From NCBI GenBank assembly GCA_050258755.1, contig JBLMZI010000004.1, positions 372,001 to 436,000 of the forward strand: a stretch of 64,000 nt of DNA, in the 5' to 3' direction. Below are positions 36,839 through 45,644 of this stretch, one piece after another. Under the pieces are notes generated by a model that saw only the letters and a list, made by a program, of their open reading frames with translations, did not search any database and was not told the origin of the DNA. The stretch is from JBLMZI01 sp050258755. GTDB lineage: Bacteria; Bacillota; Syntrophomonadia; Syntrophomonadales; DTU052. The translations under genes and the position numbers were made by a program. Positions within the stretch are counted from its first letter, which is position 1; each line of letters begins with the position of its first letter.

Positions 36839-36867
36839 GGAAATCCTTTTTACCTGTGGCCTTATAA

Positions 36868-38907
36868 TTACTTTCCGGCCGTGCCTACTTTTTTCTTCTC
36901 GTCCCCTTCGTCCTGACCCTGGGCGCCCGGTTTGTTCCAGGAACGGAAATCGCATTCCGGATAGTTTGCGCAGCCAAAAAAGCGTCGCCCAGTTTTGGTC
37001 TTGAGCACGACGATATCCCCACCGCATTGCGGGCAGGGCACCCCGGCCGTTTCCTTGATTGATTCTGTATGACGGCAGTTCGGGAAAGCGGGACAGGCCG
37101 CAAATTTTCCGAACCGCCCCATCTTGATGACCATGGGCGTGCCGCACTTCGGGCAGTCCTTGCCGGCCGGTTCATCCTGAATGACCACTTTTTCCACATG
37201 CTCCAGCGCGCTTTCCAGCCGAACCGAAAACGGGCCGTAAAACTCTTCAATAATTTTCTGCCAGGCGAGTTCGCCCTCCTCGATCTGGTCCAGATTTTCC
37301 TCCATCCCGGCAGTAAACTCTACATTCATAATTTCCGGGAAGTTCTCAATCAGGATTTCAACCACCACCAGCCCCAGCTCGGTCGGGAAGAACTGTTTCG
37401 TCTTGCGCAGAACGTAGCCGCGCTTAATAATGGTTTCGATAATCGGCGCATACGTACTTGGACGGCCGATATTCTTTTCCTCCAGCATCTTAACCAGTGA
37501 TGCTTCGGTGTATCGGGGAGGCGGCTGGGTAAAATGCTGCTCAGGTTCGATTTCCTTTGCAGTCAGGGCTTCACCCTGCTTCAAGTCAGGGATCTTGTCC
37601 TTGCCTTCCCTGGATTCCTTGGCATCTTCGTTTTCTTCGTGCTCTTCATAGACCGCCAGATGACCCTGGAAACGGATTTTGGACGAAGTCGCCCTGAACG
37701 TGAGCCCATTGTTCACGATATCAACGGTCAAGGTATCGATCACGGCCGGCGCCATCTGACTGGCAATGAAACGATTCCAGATCAACTGATACAACTTGAA
37801 CTGTTCTTTGGAAAGCACCGCTTTCAAGGTATCAGGATGCCGGGAAGCCATCGTGGGACGGATCGCTTCATGCGCATCCTGCGCAGTCTTGCGTGATTTA
37901 TACACGTTTGGCTCGTTCGGCACATAAGCCGGGCCAAACGTCGTTTGAATATATTCGGTCGCCTCGACTTGGGCCTCGGCAGCCACCCGGAACGAGTCGG
38001 TACGGATATAGGTCACCAGACCGACGTGCCCCTCGGCACCGATGTTCAAACCTTCATACAGCTCCTGCGCCACTTTCATGGTGCGGTTGGAGGTAAATCC
38101 AAGCTGCTTCGCCGCTTCCTGCTGCATCGTACTGGTAATAAACGGCGGCAGCGCTCTCCGCCGCTTTTCTTTGCTTTCAATGCTGCCGACCGAAAACTTG
38201 CTCTTTTTGATCCGTGCGACAATGGCATTGGCCGTCGCTTCGTCCCCGATTTTGATTTTCTGACCGTCAACCTGGTGCAGGCGGGCGGTAAATGCGCTCC
38301 CTTTGGCCGGCTTGAACCAGGCCTGAACCGTCCAGTATTCTTCCGGCACAAACGCGTCGATTTCTTTTTCGCGTTCCGCGATCAGCCGGACTGCGACCGA
38401 CTGCACCCGCCCCGCGCTCAATCCCTTGCGGACCTTGGCCCAGAGCAGCGGGCTTAACGAATAGCCGACCAGGCGATCCAGGACCCGACGCGCCTGCTGG
38501 GCGTTTACCCGGTCCATATCAAGGGCGCGCGGCTGTGCGACCGCGCGTTTGATCGCATCCTTGGTGATCTCGTTGAATTCAATCCTGCGAATCCGCTCTT
38601 CCGGCTTATTAATGACCTGCCGTAAATGCCAGGCGATCGCTTCCCCTTCCCGGTCCGGGTCGGTCGCCAGCAGAACGCGATCCGCTTTGTCAGCTTCATC
38701 ACGGATTTCCTTGATCAATTCGCCTTTACCGCGAATCGTGATGTACTGTGGAATGAATCCTTCCTCGACATTCACACCCATTTTGCTTTTCGGCAAATCG
38801 CGCACATGGCCAACTGAAGCCTTGACTTTGTAATTCTTCCCCAGGAACTTGCTGATCGTTTTCGCTTTCGCCGCGGATTCAACAATTACTAATATTTTCT
38901 CTGCCAA
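36868..38907 (-). CDS. topA: DNA topoisomerase I
   Basis: TopA (679 residues) relaxes negative supercoils through a transient 5'-phosphotyrosine. The TOPRIM domain starts ILVIVESAAKAKTISKFLG. The active-site Tyr is in LVTYIRTDSFRV. Two C-terminal Cys4 zinc modules are visible: CPKCGTPMVIKMGRFGKFAAC with the following CRH, and CPQCGGDIVVLKTKTGRRFF with CANYPEC. The TTG at 38907 follows GGGGTGATTA. Confidence 0.97.
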   Translation of the reverse strand: MAEKILVIVESAAKAKTISKFLGKNYKVKASVGHVRDLPKSKMGVNVEEGFIPQYITIRGKGELIKEIRDEADKADRVLLATDPDREGEAIAWHLRQVINKPEERIRRIEFNEITKDAIKRAVAQPRALDMDRVNAQQARRVLDRLVGYSLSPLLWAKVRKGLSAGRVQSVAVRLIAEREKEIDAFVPEEYWTVQAWFKPAKGSAFTARLHQVDGQKIKIGDEATANAIVARIKKSKFSVGSIESKEKRRRALPPFITSTMQQEAAKQLGFTSNRTMKVAQELYEGLNIGAEGHVGLVTYIRTDSFRVAAEAQVEATEYIQTTFGPAYVPNEPNVYKSRKTAQDAHEAIRPTMASRHPDTLKAVLSKEQFKLYQLIWNRFIASQMAPAVIDTLTVDIVNNGLTFRATSSKIRFQGHLAVYEEHEENEDAKESREGKDKIPDLKQGEALTAKEIEPEQHFTQPPPRYTEASLVKMLEEKNIGRPSTYAPIIETIIKRGYVLRKTKQFFPTELGLVVVEILIENFPEIMNVEFTAGMEENLDQIEEGELAWQKIIEEFYGPFSVRLESALEHVEKVVIQDEPAGKDCPKCGTPMVIKMGRFGKFAACPAFPNCRHTESIKETAGVPCPQCGGDIVVLKTKTGRRFFGCANYPECDFRSWNKPGAQGQDEGDEKKKVGTAGK

Positions 38908-38958
38908 ATAATCACCCCAAGTAAATTCAATGGCCCCGATACCGGCGCTTATCAGTTT

Positions 38959-40038
38959 TCATCCAATGCGGACATATCGATTCCCAGGCAAGGCCGCAAC
39001 CGCGCCCTGGAGTTCGAGCCGAAGCAATTCGCCGGAGAGTTCGCCGTGGGATAATCCTGAGGATTCGATTAACGTATCGATACCAACGGGTTCATATCCA
39101 AGGATATCAAACAAGCAACTCTCTATCTGCCTATCCTCCATATTATTATTACAAATCGGGAGTTGGTCAATGCCGAATCGTAATTCCTCTAAAATTTCTT
39201 GAATGCTGCAGGCAATTTTAGCCCCCTCCCGGATCAGTCCATTGGAGCCCCGGCTCTGTTCGGAGAAGATCGGGCCGGGAACCGCAAAGACCTCCCGCCC
39301 CTCTGCCAGGGCGTACTCGACCGTAATCAGAGCGCCGCTCCGCTGTGCGGCTTCGACCACCAGAATCCCCCGGGCCAGCCCGGCGATGATTCGGTTGCGC
39401 ACCGGAAAGTGTTCCGGCCGCGGGGTTGTATCCGGATGATGCTCCGAGATCAACAGCCCCTCGGCCGCCACACTTTGATACAGTTCCCGGTTTTCCCTCG
39501 GATAAACGACGTTCAATCCGTTGCCCAGCACGCCGATGGTCGACCCTTGGGCTTCCAGCGCGCCGCGGTGGGATTCGGCGTCAATACCAGCCGCCATGCC
39601 GCTGATGACTGTGAAACCTGCCTCGACCAACTCCCGCCCGAAGAACCTGGCGGTCTTTCGACCGTAGGGCGTCGCTTTTCGTGATCCAATAACGGCAATT
39701 CCTTCCTGTCCGAGCAGTTTGGGGTTGCCGCGGTAATACAGCAAAACCGGCGGATTTCGCGTCTTGCGAAGCCAATCCGGATACCAGGGACTGGCGTCAT
39801 CCAGCAGCCCGATCCCTTGACGGCGCACGTCTTCATAAACGGCCGCCGGCTCAATTCGATGCATGGCATCCTGCATCCGGTTTGCAGCGGCCGGGCCGAC
39901 AACGGCGGTTTTCCAAGCCAATGACTGATTCCAGGCGTTTTCAAGGGTTCCGGCTTGTTGTCTCAGGGTTCGAATCGCTTTGGCCCCGAGCCAGTCCACC
40001 ATCGAAAAGGCAACCAGATACGCAAGTTCCTGTTCCAT
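38959..40038 (-). CDS. dprA: DNA processing protein DprA
   Basis: DprA (359 residues) binds incoming single-stranded DNA and loads RecA during natural transformation. The Rossmann core has VIGSRKATPYGRKTARFF, then SGMAAGIDAESHRGAL. A C-terminal winged-helix domain follows at about 295-355 (GYEPVGIDTLIESSGLSHGEL). I chose the ATG at 40038, with GGAGG nine bases upstream; the ATG at 40047 abuts the ribosome site. In many clostridia yifB lies next to dprA. Here yifB is about 8.7 kb away and on the other strand. Confidence 0.96.
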   Translation of the reverse strand: MEQELAYLVAFSMVDWLGAKAIRTLRQQAGTLENAWNQSLAWKTAVVGPAAANRMQDAMHRIEPAAVYEDVRRQGIGLLDDASPWYPDWLRKTRNPPVLLYYRGNPKLLGQEGIAVIGSRKATPYGRKTARFFGRELVEAGFTVISGMAAGIDAESHRGALEAQGSTIGVLGNGLNVVYPRENRELYQSVAAEGLLISEHHPDTTPRPEHFPVRNRIIAGLARGILVVEAAQRSGALITVEYALAEGREVFAVPGPIFSEQSRGSNGLIREGAKIACSIQEILEELRFGIDQLPICNNNMEDRQIESCLFDILGYEPVGIDTLIESSGLSHGELSGELLRLELQGAVAALPGNRYVRIG

Positions 40039-40082
40039 CTTTTTCATCCTCCAGACCCGTGGTTTTTACATTGTTTTCCATT

Positions 40083-40949
40083 CTACTCACAATTCCCCAC
40101 CGGGTCAAACAAATCGGTCAGCGGGTGTTCGGGTGCGTTCTGCATGGCCGCCCGCAGCCTGGCGAGGACTTCCGGTTCGGAGCGGCCAGCCGCCTGAATG
40201 ACGCAAAGCTGGTGACGCAGGTCGACTCGCGTGTTCAAATGCAGCCGGCTGCCCAGAAAATGGATACATGAGTGACCCGGAAAATTGTTGCCTTTGATCA
40301 GGCCGCCGCCATGCGGTTTTCCATTCATTGAAGCCGCGATCCGGTGACCGCCGGCAACCACGATGACCGGCCGGCGGGACCAACTCCAACTGCCGCCATA
40401 GATTTGTTTCATGATCCGGGTATCTTCCGCGGTCAACGGCTGAACATCCGCATGGTAAGTGCCGCCCCGGCGCTGAACCTGGTAGGTTGCCCGGGTTTCG
40501 CAGTCAACAACCGTTGCCTTGCCGAACTTTGGGAAATACTTACTCGCGTCGTCCCACATCATCAACTCACCATACTGATCGCCGATTCCGTTTTCCAACC
40601 GGGCGGCCGCTCCCGCAATCAGCTTCACAGCCGCCGGCGGCAGCCGGAACGTTCGCCCCTTCTGGTCCTGGCCAACCCGTTCGGTCAGCCAGAGATCCAC
40701 TCGCCCGGCAGAATAATACATCTGATAGTCCGGCCAGCGCAGCGGCACAGAACCGGTTCGGCGCGCCCAGCGCCATCCCCGGTTGATGGCTTCCACCTCA
40801 TTCGGCAGTAAAACCACCCTGATGCTGTCGTAGGCCGGGCGAACCAGATGGGTGTGCCTGGGCAGCGTCGGGTGATAAAAGCCGAGCTGCCACGAAAACT
40901 CGCTGAGAAACAACAGGAAAAACACGGCATAAACCCAATTCCGTTTCAA
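40083..40949 (-). CDS. Secreted or membrane-anchored protein with HSCIHF motif, function unknown
   Basis: The protein has 288 residues from a TTG preceded by GGGAGGAGGATCAGA. An N-terminal hydrophobic helix (WVYAVFFLLFLSEFSWQLGF) indicates a signal anchor or signal peptide. The C-terminal third has a compact conserved-looking stretch: GKPHGGGLIKGNNFPGHSCI then HFLGSRLH. The His, Cys and Ser residues recall cell-wall peptidase or transpeptidase active sites, but it is not a classic L,D-transpeptidase motif. I recall similar HFCIHF-type segments in uncharacterised clostridial proteins. It follows a terminator and precedes dprA in transcription order. Confidence 0.75.
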   Translation of the reverse strand: MKRNWVYAVFFLLFLSEFSWQLGFYHPTLPRHTHLVRPAYDSIRVVLLPNEVEAINRGWRWARRTGSVPLRWPDYQMYYSAGRVDLWLTERVGQDQKGRTFRLPPAAVKLIAGAAARLENGIGDQYGELMMWDDASKYFPKFGKATVVDCETRATYQVQRRGGTYHADVQPLTAEDTRIMKQIYGGSWSWSRRPVIVVAGGHRIAASMNGKPHGGGLIKGNNFPGHSCIHFLGSRLHLNTRVDLRHQLCVIQAAGRSEPEVLARLRAAMQNAPEHPLTDLFDPVGNCE

Positions 40950-41017
40950 TCTGATCCTCCTCCCTGCCTTTACAAAGCAGGGTATGCCCCTTGAAATGGC
41001 TTTAGAAGGTGCCCGGA

Positions 41018-41065
41018 AAACAAACAAAACAAAAGCCAGACCGTTCATACGCCAGTCTGGCTTTT
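41018..41065 (-). terminator. Intrinsic terminator after the PAS protein gene
   Basis: On the minus strand AAAAGCCAGAC and GTCTGGCTTTT form an 11-bp stem, followed by TGTTTTGTTTGTTTT. It lies 40 bases past the stop of the PAS/GGDEF-like gene, separating it from the next minus-strand gene. Confidence 0.85.
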
Positions 41066-41105
41066 TCGACTTTTCTTTCCAGGGCAGCAGGTGCTCAAAG
41101 TGAGA

Positions 41106-41975
41106 TCACGTTTTTAAAAACAGGTCATCAATGGCGTGAAGGATTTCTTCCACCGCCGAACCGGCTCCCATTTCCATCCAGGCCAGCTTGATCGTAGGCG
41201 CGAGCCGGGCCGTTTCAACCATCATAAAGCTTTCTCTGACCATCTGTTCAATACTGGTTTTGTACCCATTCATGATCGATGTTTTGGAAAGCGGGACCAG
41301 AACCAAAATCCGGCCGTCTCCCCAGAAAAACAAATTGGCATTTGGATTATCGAGGCTCGATTTGATCGTCTCCGCGGTCATTCTGAAGAAATGTCTGACC
41401 AGCTCGGCACCGTACCGTTTTTTCATATCGAAGAGTCTTTCCACGTAGACCGCGATAAAGCCGATTTTCTCTTCGGTAAATTCAATTTTCTTCAAGATGC
41501 TGTTAATCCGGATATCGAAATATCGTTTGTTAAACAAGCCGGTTTCGCTGTCCACCAGAGCCAGTTCGATAAACTGCTGAAGCCGCGCTTTTTCCACCGT
41601 AGCCACGTCTTTGTTGGCAAAAACCTCAAACGCGCCGACGATCCGGTTGTTTTCGTCGATAAAGGGATAAATCCTGGCCCGGACCGGCACCCGATGCCCG
41701 GATTTATGGTGCAGATACACATCGCTGCTTTGGGGCTGTCCGTTCAGCATGGCCAGATGAGCGGGGCACATGGTGTCACAGAGCATCACACCCTGTTCAT
41801 TCACATGAACCAGGACGTTGTCCCGGCAATTCCGTCCAACAACTTCGGCAGCCGAATACCCGGTAATCCGTTCGGCTCCCTGATTCCAGAACGTGATCGT
41901 CCGGTTCGGGTCCATAAAATAGACCCCTTCATCAAGTTCTTTCAGAATCGTTAAGTAAACATTTTCAACCCCCAT
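41106..41975 (-). CDS. PAS domain protein with degenerate GGDEF domain
   Basis: The 289-residue protein has an N-terminal PAS domain (about 5-120; MDPNRTITFWNQGAERITGY) and a C-terminal domain that starts like a diguanylate cyclase (DSETGLFNKRYFDIRI). At the place of the catalytic GGDEF loop it reads FFWGDGRILVL, so cyclase activity is unlikely. It may be a sensor that binds a ligand or partner without making cyclic-di-GMP. There is no membrane segment. The ATG at 41975 follows GGGAGGAGTTCCA. It has its own terminator and appears monocistronic. Confidence 0.85.
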   Translation of the reverse strand: MGVENVYLTILKELDEGVYFMDPNRTITFWNQGAERITGYSAAEVVGRNCRDNVLVHVNEQGVMLCDTMCPAHLAMLNGQPQSSDVYLHHKSGHRVPVRARIYPFIDENNRIVGAFEVFANKDVATVEKARLQQFIELALVDSETGLFNKRYFDIRINSILKKIEFTEEKIGFIAVYVERLFDMKKRYGAELVRHFFRMTAETIKSSLDNPNANLFFWGDGRILVLVPLSKTSIMNGYKTSIEQMVRESFMMVETARLAPTIKLAWMEMGAGSAVEEILHAIDDLFLKT

Positions 41976-42190
41976 TGGAACTCCTCCCGTCAAGCCGCAA
42001 AGTCGTTTCGGGCTTTGAGTCTTCCCTATCCCGTCATGTTCTGTCCCCTGCAGCATTCGAAATGTTTACCGTTTTCCCCGGAAACACTCCTACTCATCCA
42101 TTCGCTGAAACCGTATTTTCTCCTGCATCGAACCGGGGCGATCAGGTATGAAAGCAGGATGACGGCAGACCTTCGGCGCCGCTCGCGGAA

Positions 42191-42220
42191 TGAAAAAAGC
42201 CCGCCTGTATCAGGCGGGCT
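42191..42220 (-). terminator. Intrinsic terminator after the WD40 gene
   Basis: On the minus strand AGCCCGCCTG, loop ATA, CAGGCGGGCT forms a 10-bp stem followed by TTTTTT. It lies 16 bases past the stop of the WD40 gene. Confidence 0.9.
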
Positions 42221-42235
42221 TCTCGGGATTATGCT

Positions 42236-43315
42236 CTATTCCTTGGGAACGACCCAGGTGCTGATCGTCCGATTGTCATTGGCAACCGCGATCATTCGGC
42301 CGTCCGGGCTGAACGCCACACACCAGAGTTTACCGGCATTTGTATCCAGATTTTTTATTTCACGTCCGGTTTTCGCGTCCCAGATTTTGATCCGTTCATC
42401 GTGCGCAGCGGTCGCGACCACTGCGCCATCCGGGCTGAACGCGACCGAAACGACACCGGAGCCATGCCCCGTCAGTGTCCGCAGTTCCTGGCCGCTTTCC
42501 GCGTTCCAGAGCTTAACCGTGTTATCATTACCGGCAGTTGCGATACACCGGCTATCCGGGCTGAATGCGACCGCCAGGGTGGCGGCCTGATGCCCCTGTA
42601 CCCGGACAATTTCCTCGCCGCTCGCGGCATCCCAGATCTTCGCGCCATCATTGCCGGTGGCGGCCGCAATCCGTTTGCCGTTCGGACTGAACGCGATTCC
42701 GGTTATATTTTCGCCTGCCCCGCGCAATTCCATGACGACTCGGCCGGTCGATAAATCCCAGACCGTTACCCGGTCATCCGAGCCGCCAGCGGCCAGCATA
42801 CTGCCATCCGGACTGATAGCCAGCGCGTCAATGGAGCCTTCGGTTCGAAAACTGTTCCGTTCCTCCCCGGTGCCAACATCCCACAGTTTTACCGTTTGGT
42901 CCGCACTTCCGGTGACTGCTGTCCGGCCGTCAGGACTGAATCCCACGCAATACACAATATCGTCATGCCCGCGCAGAACCATTTGGGGCCGGTTGTCCGA
43001 AAGACTCCACAGGACCGCGTTCCCGCTTCCGTCCCCGGAGAGAAGTCTTTTTCCGTCTGGACTGAAAGCCACGCTGTTCACCCAGGCCTCGGAACCGGTC
43101 AAGGTGTGTCCGGGTACCAGACGGGTATATTCGATCCCTGATTCAGTCGCCGGGTGGCGTACGGTTGTTGCGGGTTGGGTCCTTTTCGTCGGCTCGGTCT
43201 GACCGGCTCGCTTGAGATCCATTTTCTGACAGCCAGCCATCAGCAAGCCAAGCACAAGTAAAGCAGTCAACACCCAAATGTTTCGCTTCCAACTGATTTT
43301 CAGCCTCCCCTTCAT
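42236..43315 (-). CDS. WD40-repeat lipoprotein
   Basis: The 359-residue protein has a lipoprotein signal peptide (hydrophobic stretch ending LLMAGC, predicted lipidated Cys) followed by seven WD40-type repeats with the recurring VAFSPDG and VKLWD motifs, enough for one seven-bladed propeller. Such an extracytoplasmic propeller normally serves as a protein-binding platform. The ATG at 43315 has AAGGAGGG nine bases upstream. The gene is monocistronic, ending in its own terminator. WD40 proteins are uncommon in most Bacillota, so gain by transfer is possible, but base composition does not stand out. Confidence 0.88.
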   Translation of the reverse strand: MKGRLKISWKRNIWVLTALLVLGLLMAGCQKMDLKRAGQTEPTKRTQPATTVRHPATESGIEYTRLVPGHTLTGSEAWVNSVAFSPDGKRLLSGDGSGNAVLWSLSDNRPQMVLRGHDDIVYCVGFSPDGRTAVTGSADQTVKLWDVGTGEERNSFRTEGSIDALAISPDGSMLAAGGSDDRVTVWDLSTGRVVMELRGAGENITGIAFSPNGKRIAAATGNDGAKIWDAASGEEIVRVQGHQAATLAVAFSPDSRCIATAGNDNTVKLWNAESGQELRTLTGHGSGVVSVAFSPDGAVVATAAHDERIKIWDAKTGREIKNLDTNAGKLWCVAFSPDGRMIAVANDNRTISTWVVPKE

Positions 43316-43373
43316 CTCCAAAACCCTCCTTCTAAGACAACTCGCGGATATCGTACGGCAAACGCAGCCGGGC

Positions 43374-43772
43374 CTATCCTTTGAAAAAAGCGATTCCCCG
43401 GACCGAAGCCAATACCTTGCCGGCCTGGTTCGTCACCGTCATCTGGTAATGTCCGGTTTTCCGGGTCCGGTTCAACTCCTGACCTTCCACAGTCAACTGA
43501 TCGCCCACCCGAGCTGGGGCCAGAAAATCAATGTTAACGGTCAAGGCCACCGCCGGAACACCGTGCGAATTGCAGGAAAGCCCGAAGGCGGTGTCAGCCA
43601 GCGTAAAAACCACGCCACCGTGGCCGATGCCATGGAAGTTCGCCATATTGGGTACAACCGTCATCGTCAGCCGGGCATACCCCGGAGACAGCTCCGCAAG
43701 TTCGATGCCCAGCGATTTCGGGAAAATGTCCTCTGTCTCATACCGCTGCTTCATGGTCTCGATGATATCCAC
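43374..43772 (-). CDS. PaaI-family hotdog thioesterase
   Basis: This 132-residue hotdog-fold protein resembles PaaI acyl-CoA thioesterases. The signature is MANFHGIGHGGVVFTLADTAFG, with the catalytic-type His-Gly-Gly and Asp. The GTG at 43772 follows GGGAGGACGGTTT. The gene stands alone, divergent from the glycosyltransferase pair. Its substrate cannot be judged from sequence. Confidence 0.88.
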   Translation of the reverse strand: MDIIETMKQRYETEDIFPKSLGIELAELSPGYARLTMTVVPNMANFHGIGHGGVVFTLADTAFGLSCNSHGVPAVALTVNIDFLAPARVGDQLTVEGQELNRTRKTGHYQMTVTNQAGKVLASVRGIAFFKG

Positions 43773-43967
43773 AAACCGTCCTCCCGTTCTGCTTGATTGG
43801 CGGCACAATGCGCTCATCGTCATCGTATCATACCTGTGGCGAAATTTGGGACAGCGAGAACGAACCACCGCTCGCTTGCCCCTTTTTGGATTTTGGGTTG
43901 ATACCGCTTGGAAAAAAGGGGACCGGTTGGTACGGATGCAGGGAGTCCGGTATTCGGTACAGAATTA

Positions 43968-45644
43968 ATGGTTATGTGCTGGCAAATGATGCGAAAAGCA
44001 TATCAAGCTGTCATCCCTCCCGCGGATGCTGCGCCGGTGAGCGGCGGACTACCCTCCGAACGGGAATGGGCCTGGATTGTGGCGCTCATTTTTTGTCTGG
44101 TTGCACCCGAAATGCTGTTGATTAACCTGGGAAGCATGGACGAATTATGGTCCTATCAGGCCTGCCGGCGGATTCTGCACCATCAGGTCCCGTATCTCGA
44201 TTTTAACCTGATCGTTTCACCCTTCTCCGCGCAGTTGGGCGGTTTCTGGTTGTGGGTTTTCGGGGATGTATTGGTTGTCCATCGCGTTCTCGGCATTCTC
44301 TGCAATGCCCTGTTTCTGGGTTTGATCTATCAAATCGCACGTAAAATCGGAATGACTGCGCTTGGAGGCGTTTTCGCCCTGGCGGCGGCCGCTTTTGCCA
44401 TTGATCATCTGCCCTTCTACAATTACAACTGGCTCGCGCTGCTCTTTGCCCTTGGCGCCATGAACTGCCTGTTGACACCTGGCCACGCCAGCAAAACCCA
44501 AAGACTTCCCCGGTTTACGATGAGCAATACCGTCTTGGCCGGATTCCTGCTCGGAATGGCGGCGATCACCAAGCAGAACACCGGACTTGCGTTTCTGGCT
44601 GCACTGCTGGTTTATTTGGGCTGGCTCGCGCTGGCCGGCCGTGGGCGCAAACCGATACGCGATCTTTTGCGGCCGCCGGCCGCGATCGGTATAGGCTTTT
44701 CGATCCCGGTTGCGGTGGAATTCATGGTCATTGGGGTTCAAGGTGGGCTCGGACCCTGGAACAGCTTTGCCGGAGGCGGCTTGGCCAGGTTTTATGCTGA
44801 AACCAGCCGTAGTTTTTGGGTTTACTTTCAGGGTAACCCGGTTTATGCCGGACTTGCGGTGCTGATTCCGGCCGCGATTGTTTTCATGCTCGCCGCTGCG
44901 GGATCCCGTTCGGGCCGGCCGGAACCAGACTGGAACCTTCGGTTGCTGGCAGCCGGAACCCTCGCGGTTTTTTCCCAGGTGATCCCCCTCTATGATACCG
45001 TCCACCTGATCATGACCCTTCCACTCGTGCTGATCGGCCTTAGCAAGGCGGGATCAGTACGCTTCGGGCCGAAGCGACCGATTTTTAAAAGCGATTCAGT
45101 CTTGACCGAACGTTTGGGGTTTCGCTCAGTGGATTCAGCCGCGTTCGCGGCGACAGCGGCTTTGACCATCCTGCTTCTGCTTGCTGTGCCCTATTATCGG
45201 ATGGTTCAATTGGCTCATCATGAACTGGTCTTCAGCAGCCTTCCCCGATATCAGGGCATCCCCGTAAAACCCGAAATGGACCTAACCTTGCGTTCGGTCG
45301 GCACCTGGATGATTGCCCAGGAAAGCATGGGCCGGCAGGTCGTCATATTTCATGCGAACAAGGCAGCGTTTCTGATTCCCCTGGATCGGTTCGGCTCACG
45401 GTTTGACAGCCTGTTGGCTGGCAACTTCGGCGCATTGGGTAAAGAGAAAGTCTGGCAATTGTCCGGACTGCGTCCGGGCACGGTTCTGCTGACGCAGAAA
45501 CCGGGAACCTGGCTTCAGCCCCAATGGCTGTACCGGATGGTTCAAGCAAGATGCCGATTCATAGGAACCCTGGCGGGGTACGAAATCTGGCAGGTCAATC
45601 CGCGAAAAGGAATAACCAACGCGGCAGAGAATACCTCCACATGA
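43968..45644 (+). CDS. Membrane glycosyltransferase, GT39/ArnT-like (copy 1)
   Basis: The protein has about 558 residues from the ATG at 43968, with at least ten membrane helices. Near the N-terminus is the acidic motif typical of GT-C enzymes (GSMDELWSYQACR followed by HHQVPYLDFNLI), then the first long loop. Such enzymes transfer sugars from polyprenyl-phosphate carriers to lipids or proteins outside the membrane. The C-terminal domain after the last helix includes RFGSRFDSLLAGNFGAL. The start is uncertain: the frame is open from 43908 and no clear ribosome site was found. It overlaps a paralogue by four bases. Confidence 0.82.
   Translation: MVMCWQMMRKAYQAVIPPADAAPVSGGLPSEREWAWIVALIFCLVAPEMLLINLGSMDELWSYQACRRILHHQVPYLDFNLIVSPFSAQLGGFWLWVFGDVLVVHRVLGILCNALFLGLIYQIARKIGMTALGGVFALAAAAFAIDHLPFYNYNWLALLFALGAMNCLLTPGHASKTQRLPRFTMSNTVLAGFLLGMAAITKQNTGLAFLAALLVYLGWLALAGRGRKPIRDLLRPPAAIGIGFSIPVAVEFMVIGVQGGLGPWNSFAGGGLARFYAETSRSFWVYFQGNPVYAGLAVLIPAAIVFMLAAAGSRSGRPEPDWNLRLLAAGTLAVFSQVIPLYDTVHLIMTLPLVLIGLSKAGSVRFGPKRPIFKSDSVLTERLGFRSVDSAAFAATAALTILLLLAVPYYRMVQLAHHELVFSSLPRYQGIPVKPEMDLTLRSVGTWMIAQESMGRQVVIFHANKAAFLIPLDRFGSRFDSLLAGNFGALGKEKVWQLSGLRPGTVLLTQKPGTWLQPQWLYRMVQARCRFIGTLAGYEIWQVNPRKGITNAAENTST

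Noticed and set aside
44217..45005. A 262-codon minus-strand frame opposite the first glycosyltransferase
   Set aside because: It is highly charged with no fold signature, while the plus strand gives a clear multi-span membrane protein with a paralogue next door.
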